NCBI RefSeq assembly: GCF_000090795.2
Contig: NW_003546293.1
Coordinates: forward strand, 170,132-234,131
DNA: 64,000 nt
Source of the DNA: Amphimedon queenslandica
Taxonomy: Eukaryota > Porifera > Demospongiae > Haplosclerida > Niphatidae
Direction: 5' to 3'
The notes below the pieces were generated by a model that was not told the origin of the DNA, made no database searches, and worked only from the letters and a program-made list of their open reading frames with translations. This document shows, piece by piece, positions 34,045-57,577 of this stretch (within the stretch, counting starts at the first letter, position 1; every line of letters starts with the position of its first letter). Position numbers and translations under genes: made by a program.

Positions 34045-34459
34045 TGATGGTAGTGTGTATCATTATAAATACTTATTATCTACTAGATCTAACTTTGATG
34101 TTAGTATTGTCATGTTTTTGGTGTGATTACTACTACTGCTTGTTATTTTGTCCTAACTTGATAAACAATTTATAATAAAAATCATAAACTTAGCTGTTTA
34201 CATTCAACTTAGCTTTTTATATTCATTAAAAAAAACGTAGTAAAATTGGGATGATTCTGTAGACTATATTGCATGCTTTTCAAAAAAACTCCCTGGAACA
34301 AACCCAAACTTTCTACATAGCATAAAGATGATATTGATATTTATAAAGTTATTTTTAGATTTTACATTAAAATTAGAAGATTCTAGTGATAAAAAGAAGA
34401 GAGGGGAGACAATCTAGTGATGAGATTTATTATTATTAATGATGCAGTTTTTAGTTCAT
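34045..34459. other. Tail-to-tail spacer with a satellite remnant
   Basis: It contains the 3' UTR of copy 2 and, at about 34230-34370, a degenerate unit of the satellite family (GGGATGATTCTGTAGACTAT, then AAACTTTCTACATAGCATAAAG). No gene is visible. Confidence 0.6.
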
Positions 34460-41616
<7,157 letters not shown>

Positions 41617-41670
41617 TTTAATCTTAATAAACCAAAGACCACGCCCACTGACCGCTAGATAATTAATATT
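41617..41670. promoter_or_regulatory. 54-bp divergent spacer PEX6 / methyltransferase
   Basis: The ATGs are only 54 bp apart, so transcription start sites must overlap or lie inside a coding region. It contains CCACGCCCACTGACCGC (GC-box-like). Confidence 0.45.
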
Positions 41671-42402
41671 ATGATGACGGCTCTGTACTACCATCGACAT
41701 TCTTCTATGCAGAAAAGAGACGGGCTAAAACTTATAGAAGAGATATCAGTAAAAGAAGGAGACCATGTCCTAGATCTAGGCTGTGGCACTGGTCACCTGG
41801 CGGTAGTATTATCAAAGATTGTAGGTGAAGAAGGGAAAGTAATTGCTGTTGATCCAAACAATGAACGAATAGAGCTAGCAAAGGAAGTAAACAGTTCTAT
41901 TAACATAGAATATCTGGTTGCTAGTGATGCAGACTTTCCTACTGATCAGCAATACCATAGCGTAATCTGCACTGATGTTATACATTGGATAAAGGACAAA
42001 GAGAGCATATTCAAAAAAGTTTATTGTAGCCTTAGACCAGGTGGTACGTTTGGATTTACAACATTTTCCAACGAGCCAAAACACCATCCAATTCTATTTG
42101 AGATGTTCCCTCCAAAGGTGCTACAAGAAGTTATCAATTTGGCTTATAACACCTTGACACCAGAAAAATATAAAGAACTAGCAAGTTTGACGGGATTTGA
42201 GGTGACATTCATGGACGTATTTGAAGCTCAGATGCACTTTCCAAACATTAATGCGTTTGTTGATTACTTTTACAGTAGCTTTCAAGGAAAATTTGATCCC
42301 AATTCTCCAACTATAAAAAGAATTAAGGAGAAATACAAAGGACAGGAGCTGGTTAGGATATTACCAAGATTGACTGTCATTTTAACCAAGCCAATTCAAT
42401 AG
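41671..42402 (+). CDS. Intronless class I SAM-dependent methyltransferase
   Basis: 243 residues in one exon. Motif I is VLDLGCGTGHLAVVLSKIVG (about residue 32), the acidic ribose ligand follows at VIAVDPNNERIELAK, and YHSVICTDVIHWIKDKESIF matches motif II/post-II, with LRPGGTFGFTTF motif III. This is a Methyltransf_11/25-type Rossmann enzyme of the kind seen in small-molecule (juvenile-hormone-acid-like, arsenite-like) methyltransferases. The substrate cannot be read from sequence. In an intron-rich setting the lack of introns suggests retroposition or horizontal transfer. Several in-frame start codons exist (41671, 41674, 41710). Confidence 0.85.
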   Translation: MMTALYYHRHSSMQKRDGLKLIEEISVKEGDHVLDLGCGTGHLAVVLSKIVGEEGKVIAVDPNNERIELAKEVNSSINIEYLVASDADFPTDQQYHSVICTDVIHWIKDKESIFKKVYCSLRPGGTFGFTTFSNEPKHHPILFEMFPPKVLQEVINLAYNTLTPEKYKELASLTGFEVTFMDVFEAQMHFPNINAFVDYFYSSFQGKFDPNSPTIKRIKEKYKGQELVRILPRLTVILTKPIQ

Positions 42403-42507
42403 TAGATAGTAACATTGTTTATTTAAATTACTGCATACTTATGTTCTCACATTTACAGTTTTTGATTTCAAAATTAAAAAAAACAATTGTAATCTGTCAC
42501 ATTTTTT

Positions 42508-45500
42508 TTACCATGAGCTGAAATCACCAAAACCTTTGGATTTAGTTTTTGTAGATGGAAATGATGACGATGGAGTCCTTTTACTTGATGAAGCTTCGCT
42601 GACAGAAGAGGAACTCAAAGTTGAAGAACTGGTTCTCTTTGACCTGCAAATAATCAAACAAAATACACATGCTAGTTTTATAGCAAAACATGTACATGTT
42701 CAATCATCAATGCAGCAAAGTTAGTAACTCAGTATGCTTGCTTGTACATTACATTTTCATTAACATTATTTTTATTGTACATTACATTTATAATTTATTT
42801 AAATTTTCAATCAATCTTACCCAGCTAATGAAGAAGATGGTGGATCAGGTGCTGCCTGTGTTCCTTTGATTGTCTTTGGACTGATATACTTCCCTATTCC
42901 TTTTCTATACACAGTAGGTTGTGTTGAATCATCCTTCATCAGATATCATTATAATATTATTTATTAGGATTGTTATTTAATACTTTTTTCTTCTTTTTCT
43001 TTGATTCCAGAGCCTCAACTTTCTCCTTCTCATCTTCTTCCTTTAGCTATGGATAAAATGACTATAAAGCTACATGCACTGTTACAGTGTTTTCTTTCTC
43101 CATTAGGCAACTTTGTTGAAATCAACTGCAATTTTATAGAAAAATGTTCTATTTCAGGCAACAAAGTTGACACACATCAAAGTAACCAAAAAGTTACATT
43201 GATGCTTTCAACAAAGTTGCCATAGTGGATGTTGGGCTTTTATTCATAATTTAAAGTGAATACATGCAAAGCATGTAGCATCACTTATTGCTGTCACTTT
43301 AGTTTACCTGCAAGTCAACTTCTTCAAAAGGATCAACAAAAACAGAAGCACTAGTAACTTTAATTTCCTCCTAAAAAAGAAAGAGATAATGTAGTGAGTG
43401 TGAGAGAGGATATAAATCTAGCAATGGGCCTACCATTGGTCTATCTTTGTCAGTCCTAACTCGCTCTAGTTTTAACAGCACGTCCATGCCACCGACAAGT
43501 TTACCAAATACCGAGTGCTTCCTGTCCAAATGATGGCAAGACTTGAATGTTATAAAACTGGAGTAAGGGAACAAGAATGGCAAGAAAAAGAAGAGGAAAA
43601 AAAAAAAGAAAGAAAATAAAGAAAAAAAATACAGGAAAATAAACAAGGCTCCTAGCTTCATTACAATTGTGATCCATTAGTATTTGGCCCACTGTTGGCC
43701 ATACTGAGTATTCCTCTCTCAGAGTGAGTGAGTTGCGGCTTGAACTCGTCATCAAACGGCTTACCCCAAGCAGATTCGCCACCTCTGCCTGTACCGGTTG
43801 GATCCCCACCTTGAATCTAAGGAAAAAGCAAAAAATGATGTTTAAAAATAGAATGATAAAGTAACTTTACCATGAAATGTCTGATGGAGCGATGAAATAC
43901 TAGAAATTAAAAAATTAAAAATTTTTTTCTAACTATAAAAATCATGCTTACTAGTGTCATCATAATAGCCTTTTTTGCATAAGAGAATAAAATTTTCACA
44001 AGTTTTAGGAACCTATTAATCATGATGTAATAAGATATTGTACATGTACATGTACATACTCACCAGGTCACAGTGTAATTCTAAATTAAGATCACCCATG
44101 TTTGTATGAAGCCTGACATAACCTGGAGAGAGACAAGATCAGATTAAAGAAAGGAGAAAGAGAGTGAGAGAGAGAGGGGAGAGAGAGTGAGTGAAAGAGT
44201 ACTTTAAAAAATAAATCAATCCCCACCTTTCTTCTTAACTCTACTGTAACGTACCACATCTTGCGACAAAATATCTACACAACAATCATGACTAGTCAAT
44301 GAATGGACCAGTTATCATCACATCTTACCAGCTTCATTATACGTAGCTACTTCAGCAACAGTACTGGTAAAGGACTGAGCTACTGCTCCTGTGGAATAGT
44401 GAGCCTAAAAATCAAACAATGATTATTATCAAGAACTCAATACATAAAAGAACTCTTGATATTACACGGTTGCATATAGTACTGCTAACTTACTGCATTT
44501 CTTGCTGTCAGCTTCTCTTTTGTCTTCTCTTTCTTTTCCTAGTAGAAAAAAGAGCAGGAATGTCACAATGGCCAGCACCTGCTAACTAACCGGGGCTTTA
44601 TACTCTTGGTATAATCCTTCCAAGGCAGCTTTTGCCTCTGGGTTTATGACACGCAAGCAATAAGTAGGATCTTTCTTAGCTCTTTCAATCTCTATCACAA
44701 TAATGATAATGATGATATTTGATGGATGGTATTTCTAAATGGCTACTCTTCATTACCTTCTTCATCAACTAACAGGTTATTCTGCACATGATAAAAGTTT
44801 GAAATGTCAAACTTATCCAGTGCTTTCGGGTCCTAAAAATCATCAGTCTCACACAAAAAGACAAAACCCAGTCCAGTACCTGTATGGTCAATATGTCTGA
44901 CCTCTTGAAGGGAGTGTCGTCTATCAAGTCCCTAAAATGTTTGGTGCTAATATTTAACCTTTCAATAGCCTAAGAAAGTACAAATAAATATAATAGTCAT
45001 GCTATTTCTTGTTCTTTTTCTCCCTCCCCCTCTCTCTCCTTTCCCCCCTCTCTCTCCTTCCCCCCTCTCTCTCTCCCCCCTCTCTCCCTCCCTCTCTTCT
45101 CTTACATCATATGAGTAGACATTACCGCTCGTCTTTATCGCCACAATGTGAGTATTCTCGTTGAAAACTTTCAAAGTAATGGGACAATGATAATCTCCTA
45201 AAAACAACAACAACAACAATGACAACAAACAAACAAACAAACAAACAAACAAGTACATTCACACCTTCATTATTTTTGTGGAATTTCAATTTCGTTAGAG
45301 ATTTTGCATCCATTGGCTAAAACAATTTTAGAAAGCACATGTATACAAGTATATTTCCGCCTTTTACCTTCCCAGTAACTGGGCTATGTCCGTATTTCTT
45401 CAAATAGGGAACGATGTTCCTAAAAATAAGTATGATGAAAAATAGAAATGTGCTCTAATTAAATTATCAATTTATTAATTAAACTAACATTAGATCAAAT

Positions 45501-45885
45501 ACCACGCCTTCAGGAGTACACAGAGGATGTTCAAAAGGTTGTAACGACAAACTGGATAAGAAGAAGTTAGTAATAATTAATGACAAAAAAGAGTTAATAA
45601 TAATTATTATAATAATAATAATTATTATCAAGATATTAGCACCTGCAGCAGCTAAAAGGGAGACGTTTGAATTCAGACTTTCCTCCTCTAGCAGCAGCAG
45701 CTAAAAGTGAGAGTTTATGAAAAGAGCATCAATCAATTATTAGGTTTATAATCATACCTGCTTTCTTGCCTCCATAAATAGTTGACCATTCTGTGCAGGT
45801 CAAGTAACTATCAAAAAAGAACTGGTTATACTTTCTAAAGGCAAAAAACTTACAGCTTGTCCTTCTGGTGCTGTTTTTTACCCAT
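42508..45885 (-). CDS. PPIL2: PPIL2/CYC4, U-box cyclophilin of the spliceosome
   Basis: PPIL2 is a nuclear cyclophilin with a U-box, found in spliceosomal B complexes. Start [11 protein letters not shown] (ATG 45885-45883). The U-box half follows: [20 protein letters not shown]-like region (45480-45700), then [37 protein letters not shown] and [10 protein letters not shown] (45115-45310). Linker: YKAPVKEKTK-like near 44600. Cyclophilin core: [37 protein letters not shown] (43670-43815), [18 protein letters not shown] (43490-43560), [15 protein letters not shown]. The tryptophan of classic CsA-binding cyclophilins is His here, as usual for PPIL2. The end is [11 protein letters not shown] (stop 42508-42510), the diagnostic family tail. 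Confidence 0.94.
43106..43221. mobile_element. 116-bp fold-back element in PPIL2 intron
   Basis: GGCAACTTTGTTGAAA (43106-43121) and its exact reverse complement TTTCAACAAAGTTGCC (43206-43221) close a 116-bp unit; internal GCAACAAAGTTG repeats the motif. It looks like a tiny MITE or stem-loop and has no ORF. Confidence 0.6.
45012..45104. repeat. CT tract beside a PPIL2 splice donor
   Basis: GA on the PPIL2 transcript, starting at the donor GTAAGAGAAGAGAGG after VYSYD. The neighbouring intron also has an (AACA)n run at 45196-45250. Confidence 0.8.
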
Positions 45886-45966
45886 TATTCTACTTCAACT
45901 TTTTAGGAAGGAGGAGTCAAATACATGCAAACACGCCCCTTTTGATGGGCGTGGTTTGTACTCAAA
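45886..45966. promoter_or_regulatory. 81-bp divergent spacer PPIL2 / BLES03-like
   Basis: Holds GGAGGAGTC and ACACGCCCCTTTTGATGGGCGTGG (two GC-box-like CACGCCC/GGGCGTGG sites in opposite orientation) between the start codons. Confidence 0.5.
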
Positions 45967-46482
45967 ATGGCTTCCTTAAGCGATAGACTCCACAATGTGT
46001 ACTCTAATATATCTGCCTCTAGAGAAGAAGAGGCACAGGCTCGGGCTCAGGATCCAGAGGCTTTAATGCCAACACAAGTATTTGATGACTATTGGATTTG
46101 GCAGGAGGCTCCAGAGGAAAAAGGCGAGACTTTGGGCAAGTGGCTGGTCTTTAAGCACAAATCAGTAATTGATAAAACTTGGGCAACAGTTCGCAAGGCA
46201 GTTGCTTCTGGGGAACTGGGTCCTGGATGTAATGGTGCTAAAGTAGCAACAATGTTGGAGAATCCTACAGCTACGAATCCTGATATAAAGGTCATTTGTG
46301 TCTACACTACAGCTGAAGATGTTGATCCTGTGGGATTGAAGCTTATTCAACTTGTGAAGCAAAAGATACGGTATAAAACTGATGAAGCAACTATGGCGGG
46401 TGTGTATGCTATAAATGGGTTCACAAAGACAACATGCAGGACACTCGACTGGAATAATGGAAATCCCAAGTTTACGGAATAA
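45967..46482 (+). CDS. BLES03/UPF0696 (DUF1917) family protein
   Basis: 171 residues, one exon. GETLGKWLVFKHKSVIDKTW, VRKAVASGELGPGCNGAKVA, IKVICVYTTAEDVDPVG and RYKTDEATMAGVYAI match in order the GKWL...AKVS...VICVYT...YKPD...GIY signature of human C11orf68 (BLES03). That family has an eIF4E-like fold and unknown function. The N-terminal domain of the human protein is absent, so this is a single-domain form like those of protists and bacteria. It may bind nucleotide or RNA caps, but that is inference from fold only. Confidence 0.78.
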   Translation: MASLSDRLHNVYSNISASREEEAQARAQDPEALMPTQVFDDYWIWQEAPEEKGETLGKWLVFKHKSVIDKTWATVRKAVASGELGPGCNGAKVATMLENPTATNPDIKVICVYTTAEDVDPVGLKLIQLVKQKIRYKTDEATMAGVYAINGFTKTTCRTLDWNNGNPKFTE

Positions 46483-46740
46483 AAATGTATTGTTACTCGT
46501 TTAAATTAATTTTCTCGTTGTGTAGCTATTCAAAACTCAGTTGCAGCATTTGAGAATAATTTTTGTACAATAGTATCGCTTGTGTTTATTATTGTGTCAA
46601 TTTTTGTGATTAAAGAAGTTGATTAATGCTAAATTTCTAGAGAAGTTGATCAATGCTAAATTATCACCAACAATACACTACAATCTGTTCTAATCTAATA
46701 TACTAATTTTAAATTATTATTGTTTTCTTTGCAAAGCTTG

Positions 46741-52301
<5,561 letters not shown>

Positions 52302-52593
52302 TTTTTGCAGCCTTCAAATCAAGCGACGCTCCTTTCGAATTATTTTTTATGCCATGGTAACCGACCGTAATCAGACCAATCGGATTGCTCGTATGCATTC
52401 GGCGCATAGCAACATCGCCGACCAATAGAATTCGCCATATCTGGCCCATAAGTGACTATTGAGCATTTTTGTGTGGAATTGAGCAGAGAGAAACATTGCA
52501 ATTTTGTCTAGTATTAGTTTCAAAAATAATAACTAATTTTATTAAAGTTTAATGAAATAATTTTAATTATACACATTATTAATATTATTAAAA

Positions 52594-53954
52594 TCATAAG
52601 CATCCAGTCACTTTGTTCCTTTGCAATGACACTGAGCGTTTATGTCTTTCAGAGAATAAGGTTGAGAGACGTGGTTTCAAAGCTGGTAGATGTACACTTT
52701 CATGCAATCTGCGATAAGCCTTTTCCTTCCTAAAAATTATTATTATCGAATTAGATAATTACTTAATTCTTTATTTATTATACTTACACTGTATCATTTC
52801 TTCTCACTATTTGGGGCAATTTCGTACTATAGCTAATAATGAAGGGTTAATTATTTCAGTATGGTACATACTTGATTGTGTCGTCGGCATCTTCTTTGTC
52901 TTCTGCTCCGGTCGGAGGAATATAAGCTCTGGCAATGAGATAGGCATCTGGTGTCCACTTCTCTGAGTACAAAAGGTCTTCAAGATCAGCCTTTAGCTGG
53001 AAGAGCTGCATAATTATTAAATTGAAATGGTAGGTAATTAATATGGTATTATACAGATGTACTTCATGACTCTGTTGCTGATTGATAGCTCTTAGATCTT
53101 TTATAAGTCTTTTGCACTCACTCATTGATAAGGGAAAGTCTTCCTGCTCTTTATAATCGACACTCATTGGACAGTCAATGTCAGAGGGTTCAAAACTATA
53201 AAAATGATGATAATTATAAGTATTATGTTGCATTGGTACATATTGTGAGTTACCTGTGTTGCACTTTTTGTTCAATCATCTTCATTAACCTGTCATTTCT
53301 CATCCTCTCATTCTTAAGGCTTCTCTGTAGCTCTTTCATCATCTCAAATTCTTTTCGCTGGGATTGTGGCCTTGATCGTTCTTTTTCTCTTGTCAATAAG
53401 CTTCTCTTAGAGTGGGCTGCAATAAAGTGAATTACATTGCAATAATTATACTTTATACTTACATGATAGGCCACATCGACACATGACAAGCCGGAAGTTT
53501 AGTTCTGCAAAGGAGACAGTAAGCATAAAGTCACAGTGAATATTCATAGCAAACCTTTATTCTCAACTTTTAATCTTTCCAATTCAGTGTGTAGTTGTTG
53601 CAAAGTGTCTTTATGCTGTACCCTAAAAAAGAAAAAAATAACACTGTTCTGTTGCCAATGATCAGTGTCATACATAGCAAGACCCAAAAGGCATAAAAGT
53701 TTATTTACTTACTTTAAGAAGTCTACAGTTCTTTCTAAATTCTTCACTTTTTCTGTTTGCTTTCCACCTTTGGAGCTGATATTTGCTGCACCAGAAGTTA
53801 CTAGCCCATTGTTTGTCAGTGAATCGTGAGGAAGAGAGCTTAGCTCCCTGCCAAAGCCTCTCACACCAGCCCCACCTCCTCCCGTTAGCCCAGAGCGCCT
53901 CCATGAGGGTCCCCTGTACGTCCAAGAGCCTTCAAGTGACGCCCGAGCAGCCAT
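52594..53954 (-). CDS. CCDC74A: CCDC74-like coiled-coil protein
   Basis: Human CCDC74A/B are microtubule/spindle-associated coiled-coil proteins. The start chosen is MAARASLEGSWTYRG (ATG 53954-53952); an in-frame ATG at 54017 is only 24 bp from the divergent neighbour. Family blocks in order: NLERTVDFLK...QLHTELERLKVENK coiled coil (53560-53760; compare human NLDLEKSLQFLQQQH), a Ser/Arg-rich linker, a second coiled coil KEFEMMKELQRSLKNERMRN, then SMSECKRLIKDLRAINQQQS and LKADLEDLL (compare LRQCEVLIRELWNTN). The tail is LHESVHLPALKPRL...RHKRSVSLQRNKVTGCL (stop 52594-52596). The symbol marks the family; sponges would have one co-orthologue. Confidence 0.85.
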
Positions 53955-54041
53955 AACTGACTGCTGCAGAGCACTTGTGGATAGGTTGCTATAGAAACGA
54001 GCACACACACCCACCAAAATGGGCGTTTATTAGAAAACAAA
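53955..54041. promoter_or_regulatory. 87-bp divergent promoter CCDC74 / moonraker
   Basis: Both genes must initiate within 87 bp. AAAATGGCGGC (54039-54049) overlaps the moonraker ATG and matches the YY1 initiator-type motif often found at start codons of TATA-less genes. Confidence 0.55.
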
Positions 54042-57000
54042 ATGGCGGCGTTGGAGGAACAGTTGAGATTCAATTTGAGCGTTCCCCCTGATCCAGCCAA
54101 CATGTCCACGCGGTTCAAACTGAGACCAGCTCCAGTGATCCTCCATAAACTATCTCCTCCTGCTCCTGTTGCTCCTCCTCCTTTATCGCTGTCTCTTCAA
54201 GCAAGAATGGAGTTGGCCTCCCGTTTAGCTAGAAGAGAATTACAAACAGCACTATTAATGAAGAATGCAACACTACTCTCAAAAGAACCAATAGTTTTTA
54301 ATAATGTACGTTCAGCACCTGTACCACCTCCGAAATGTCCACCCACACAGGATGCTACTAAATCCAATCTCGCCAAATCTAATCTCGCCAATCATCAGAA
54401 ATCAAAATTTAAAAGGGGAGGAGTCAAACATGTTACCATAGCAATGACGGAAGGAGGCCCGTGTGAAGAAGCCAAGCAGTTAAGAGACGAGCTGACTCAG
54501 CAGTTACACTGCTATCGTCTCTCGTTGCCACGCCCAGCCCACGAGACAGGTAAATAAATAAATAATTTTCTAAAATTAACTTCTTTTTCTGGTAGTTGTA
54601 TTGAAATCAGATTCCATTGGTGGCAGCGGTAGACTAGAGTGGGTTGGAGAGATGAACAAGGAGAGAAAGATTATAGAACGTCGGACAGAGGAGCAGCATA
54701 TTAGGAATATTAGACTACTTTATCAATTGAAACAGAAGGTCAATATACATGTATAGTGTATCATTATTGTTGTTGTTGTTGTTGTTGTTGGTTTTTGTTT
54801 ATATTTTATATTTATAGATTAAAGAAGCTGAGAGGGCAATGAGCAAGGTGAAAGAAGGGGCTGATTTTGTTAAAAAGGTGAGTATGACTTCGCTCAAAGA
54901 TCCTGTACAGTATGCAGTACAGGTATTTTTTCAAAAAATTGCTAGGAGAGAATTCTTCTTTTTTATATTTTTTTCTGATACATATACATGTTTTTATGTT
55001 GTTTAGAAAGTTTGAACTGATTCCAATCAAAATTGGATTTTTTATGAATTTTTAAAGTTGTTCCAAAATCAGGTCAAAGTCCCTGTACTGTAGTACATGG
55101 TCTCGAGCCAAATTTCACCAAAAATGAAAAGGAGAGAATTCTCCATTTTTATAACTTTTTCTGATACATATACATGTACTTATGTTGTGTAGAAAGTTTG
55201 AACTGATTCCGATCAAAATTGGATTTTTTACGAATTTTAAAATTGCAGGTCAAAAATCTTCTACTATTACTATTTCATTTCCTCCTCTCTTGTTCCTCCC
55301 CCAATAGTCTCATGCTGTCCAACAATTAGCAGGTGCTCACAGGACAGCTCTAAGAACCCTTCACTCTCTCACTAATACAGCCTCTAATGGAACAGACCCT
55401 AAAGTAACTCATCAACTTATATCGCTACTAGAACTCCTTGCAAGGATCTCGTCTCAGTCTGACGATGGTTTTGAAGACACTGAGCTACTGGAGGGTATAA
55501 AGGGCCTAAGGGAATCACTTGTCGATCATTTCGCTGTAGTTAAGTCTGCTTCTGTCGCCGAGGAGAGAAAGATCGCTTCACTTAAATCGCATGATCTTTC
55601 GACAGTCGCAAAACCTTCAGGAAAGAAAAGGAATATGAAGCAAAGACTTGGCTTTAAACCAAAGAGTGTTATTTTGAAAAGAAATTATACACAAGGTGGC
55701 CATGGCCATGGCCCGAAGTCGAAAGTAGAAGAAAAGAAAACGTTTAATCGTACAAATGGAGTTAGTCCATCTTTTACAAAGAAGAGAGAAAATAAAGTTG
55801 CTTTAAAAGAAAGACGTGATGAGCCATTGTCACTCTCTGCTCCTCCTCCTCCTCCTCCTCCTGCTAGTGATAGAACTGAGAATGTGGAGAATGTTAGTCG
55901 TAGCCATTTCGAGAAAGAAGTAACAAGGTAGAGAACTATTAGTACCGGTACTTTATTACCCTCAAGCATGCATTATTTATAACTAGGTACATGTACTTTT
56001 AGAGTTATTATTAGAATTTTATTATTGTAAAATAATTCCAAGTTATTTTTCTCAGACACATGTGGTACAATGCTAAACTAACGGAGAGCGTTCGTCAACT
56101 TGACTCGACCCAAAAAGAGACCTTGGGCAAGTTATCGGAGCTGGAAGAGAGAGTGAAGGAGATGAAGGAGCAAAAACCTCCTCCGCCATTGACTGAGAAG
56201 AGAGAAGACAGAGGGACACAAATGACACCAGAAATAAATGAAAAAGTAAACAATTTAAATAATTGTACATTTACATGTATTTTTTTAAATTTATTATTAT
56301 TATTTATAGTCTACGTGCTTTAGCAAAGATGAGAGTACAGTACAAGTGAGTGGAGATGAAGGCAAAGGGTTTTTGGATAGAACTGCCGTGAGAAAAATGA
56401 TGGAGAGACTTGACGAAATTGAAGTGAGAAACGTGCATGTTCTGAAAAGCTTTTTTGTCTAAAAAACCTACTCTTAAGTTAAGAAAATAAATTGATTTGT
56501 TGATCTCTTAGAAAGAAAAGACTGAAATACAAAGAAGATGGCAGTCTGTATCTTATGATGATCCCCTTACCTCTTCTCGAGAAACCTCTCCTTCTCCTCC
56601 TCCTTTATCATCGTCAGGTTTTGACTCTAGTAAGACCTTAGCTCCTTTATCAGCTGAGACTGTCGATAGTATACTGAGATATCAGGAGTTATACAAGAAT
56701 TACCTGAAGACTACAGGGATAGATACTGAAGGAGATTTTAATCCATGGAGTATGGTGGACAGGTAAGGGCAATACAAGGACAGGTATATAATGTTAATAA
56801 AAATGGAGGATTCTCTCAAAGACCCTGTAGTATAATAAATAGTACAGGGTCTTTTTCCTACTTTTGAGCAACTTTAAATCCAATTTTGATTGGAATCAGC
56901 TCATAAGATAAAGAAAATTTAATAAAATGAAAAATTCTCTCCTAGCCATTTTCAGTGAAACACAAGTGCATGTACATACACATGTAAGCCGCTATAATTT

Positions 57001-57243
57001 TTTATTCATGTAAATTGATCAGGCAACCAAATTTTTAATATAATTATACCTGGTATAAAGGCCCCAATATGTTTTTCTGATGAAAACCCACTTCATAGAA
57101 TGATGCACTTTCTTTATTATTAATTTTGTAGTATCTGTGATGAACTGATGGAAGAAATGCTCACAGAAGTGATCGGTGAAGTTGATAGTGCCCTAGACAC
57201 TTATGTTCATCAACTGTTTGACAGTGAATTCCACATACCATAA
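54042..57243 (+). CDS. KIAA0753: Moonraker / KIAA0753 (MNR), centriolar satellite protein
   Basis: MNR recruits OFD1 and FOPNL to centrioles/satellites and is needed for ciliogenesis and centriole duplication. Exons give MAALEEQLRFNLSVPPDPAN then MSTRFKLRPAPVILHKL (human: [20 protein letters not shown]...IEKL), and LASRLARRELQTALL. Coiled coil: EEQHIRNIRLLYQLKQKIKE, then QQLAGAHRTALRTLHSL (human KLAAAHRGAIRALQMF), basic Pro-rich middle with an eight-proline run, VRKMMERLDEIE...WQSVSYDDPL (human MEEMEKYQ...IAYADP). The C-terminus is GDFNPWSMVDSICDELMEEM...LFDSEFHIP (human FNPWLIAESFSEELVDE...FTSEF), stop 57241-57243. Order and both ends match. Introns at about 54880-55310 and 56765-57130 hold satellite units. 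Confidence 0.9.
54890..55245. repeat. Two palindrome-satellite units in a moonraker intron
   Basis: TTATGTTGTTTAGAAAG (about 54992) and TTATGTTGTGTAGAAAG (about 55182) are about 190 bp apart; CCCTGTACTGTAGTACATGG marks the slightly broken palindrome at 55080. Plus orientation, as in the other plus-strand hosts. Confidence 0.85.
56785..56985. repeat. Inverted palindrome-satellite unit in a moonraker intron
   Basis: GACCCTGTAGTATAATAAATAGTACAGGGTC, GAGCAACTTTAAATCC and TTGGAATCAGCTCATAAGAT run in the opposite orientation to 54890-55245. Confidence 0.7.
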
Positions 57244-57577
57244 TGAACATACAGTGACAGCATATTTACTGTACATCATTATTGCTACAATTCACATCAA
57301 TTCTTATCAACAAAAAGAAAAATATTTATTAAAGTTTCATTGCAGGGGATTTAGGTGATAATAATAATAATTTTGAATGGTCACTACATAAACGTGTACA
57401 TAAAAAATTAACTTCAAATCATTGGTACCAACACACAATACACATTGTAAGAAATGCTATAAGTTATTCTTTTCAAGAGTAGAATCATGCAACATATTAT
57501 AATAATTATACAACTTTAGATGATCATGCTTTCATAAGGACAACCATTAGTGATAAAAGAAAATCCTCCATTATTCA
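57244..57577. other. Tail-to-tail spacer moonraker / TP53I13
   Basis: AT-rich 3' flanks; AATAAATT/ATTTATTAAAG stretches may be polyadenylation signals. No gene or notable repeat. Confidence 0.6.
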
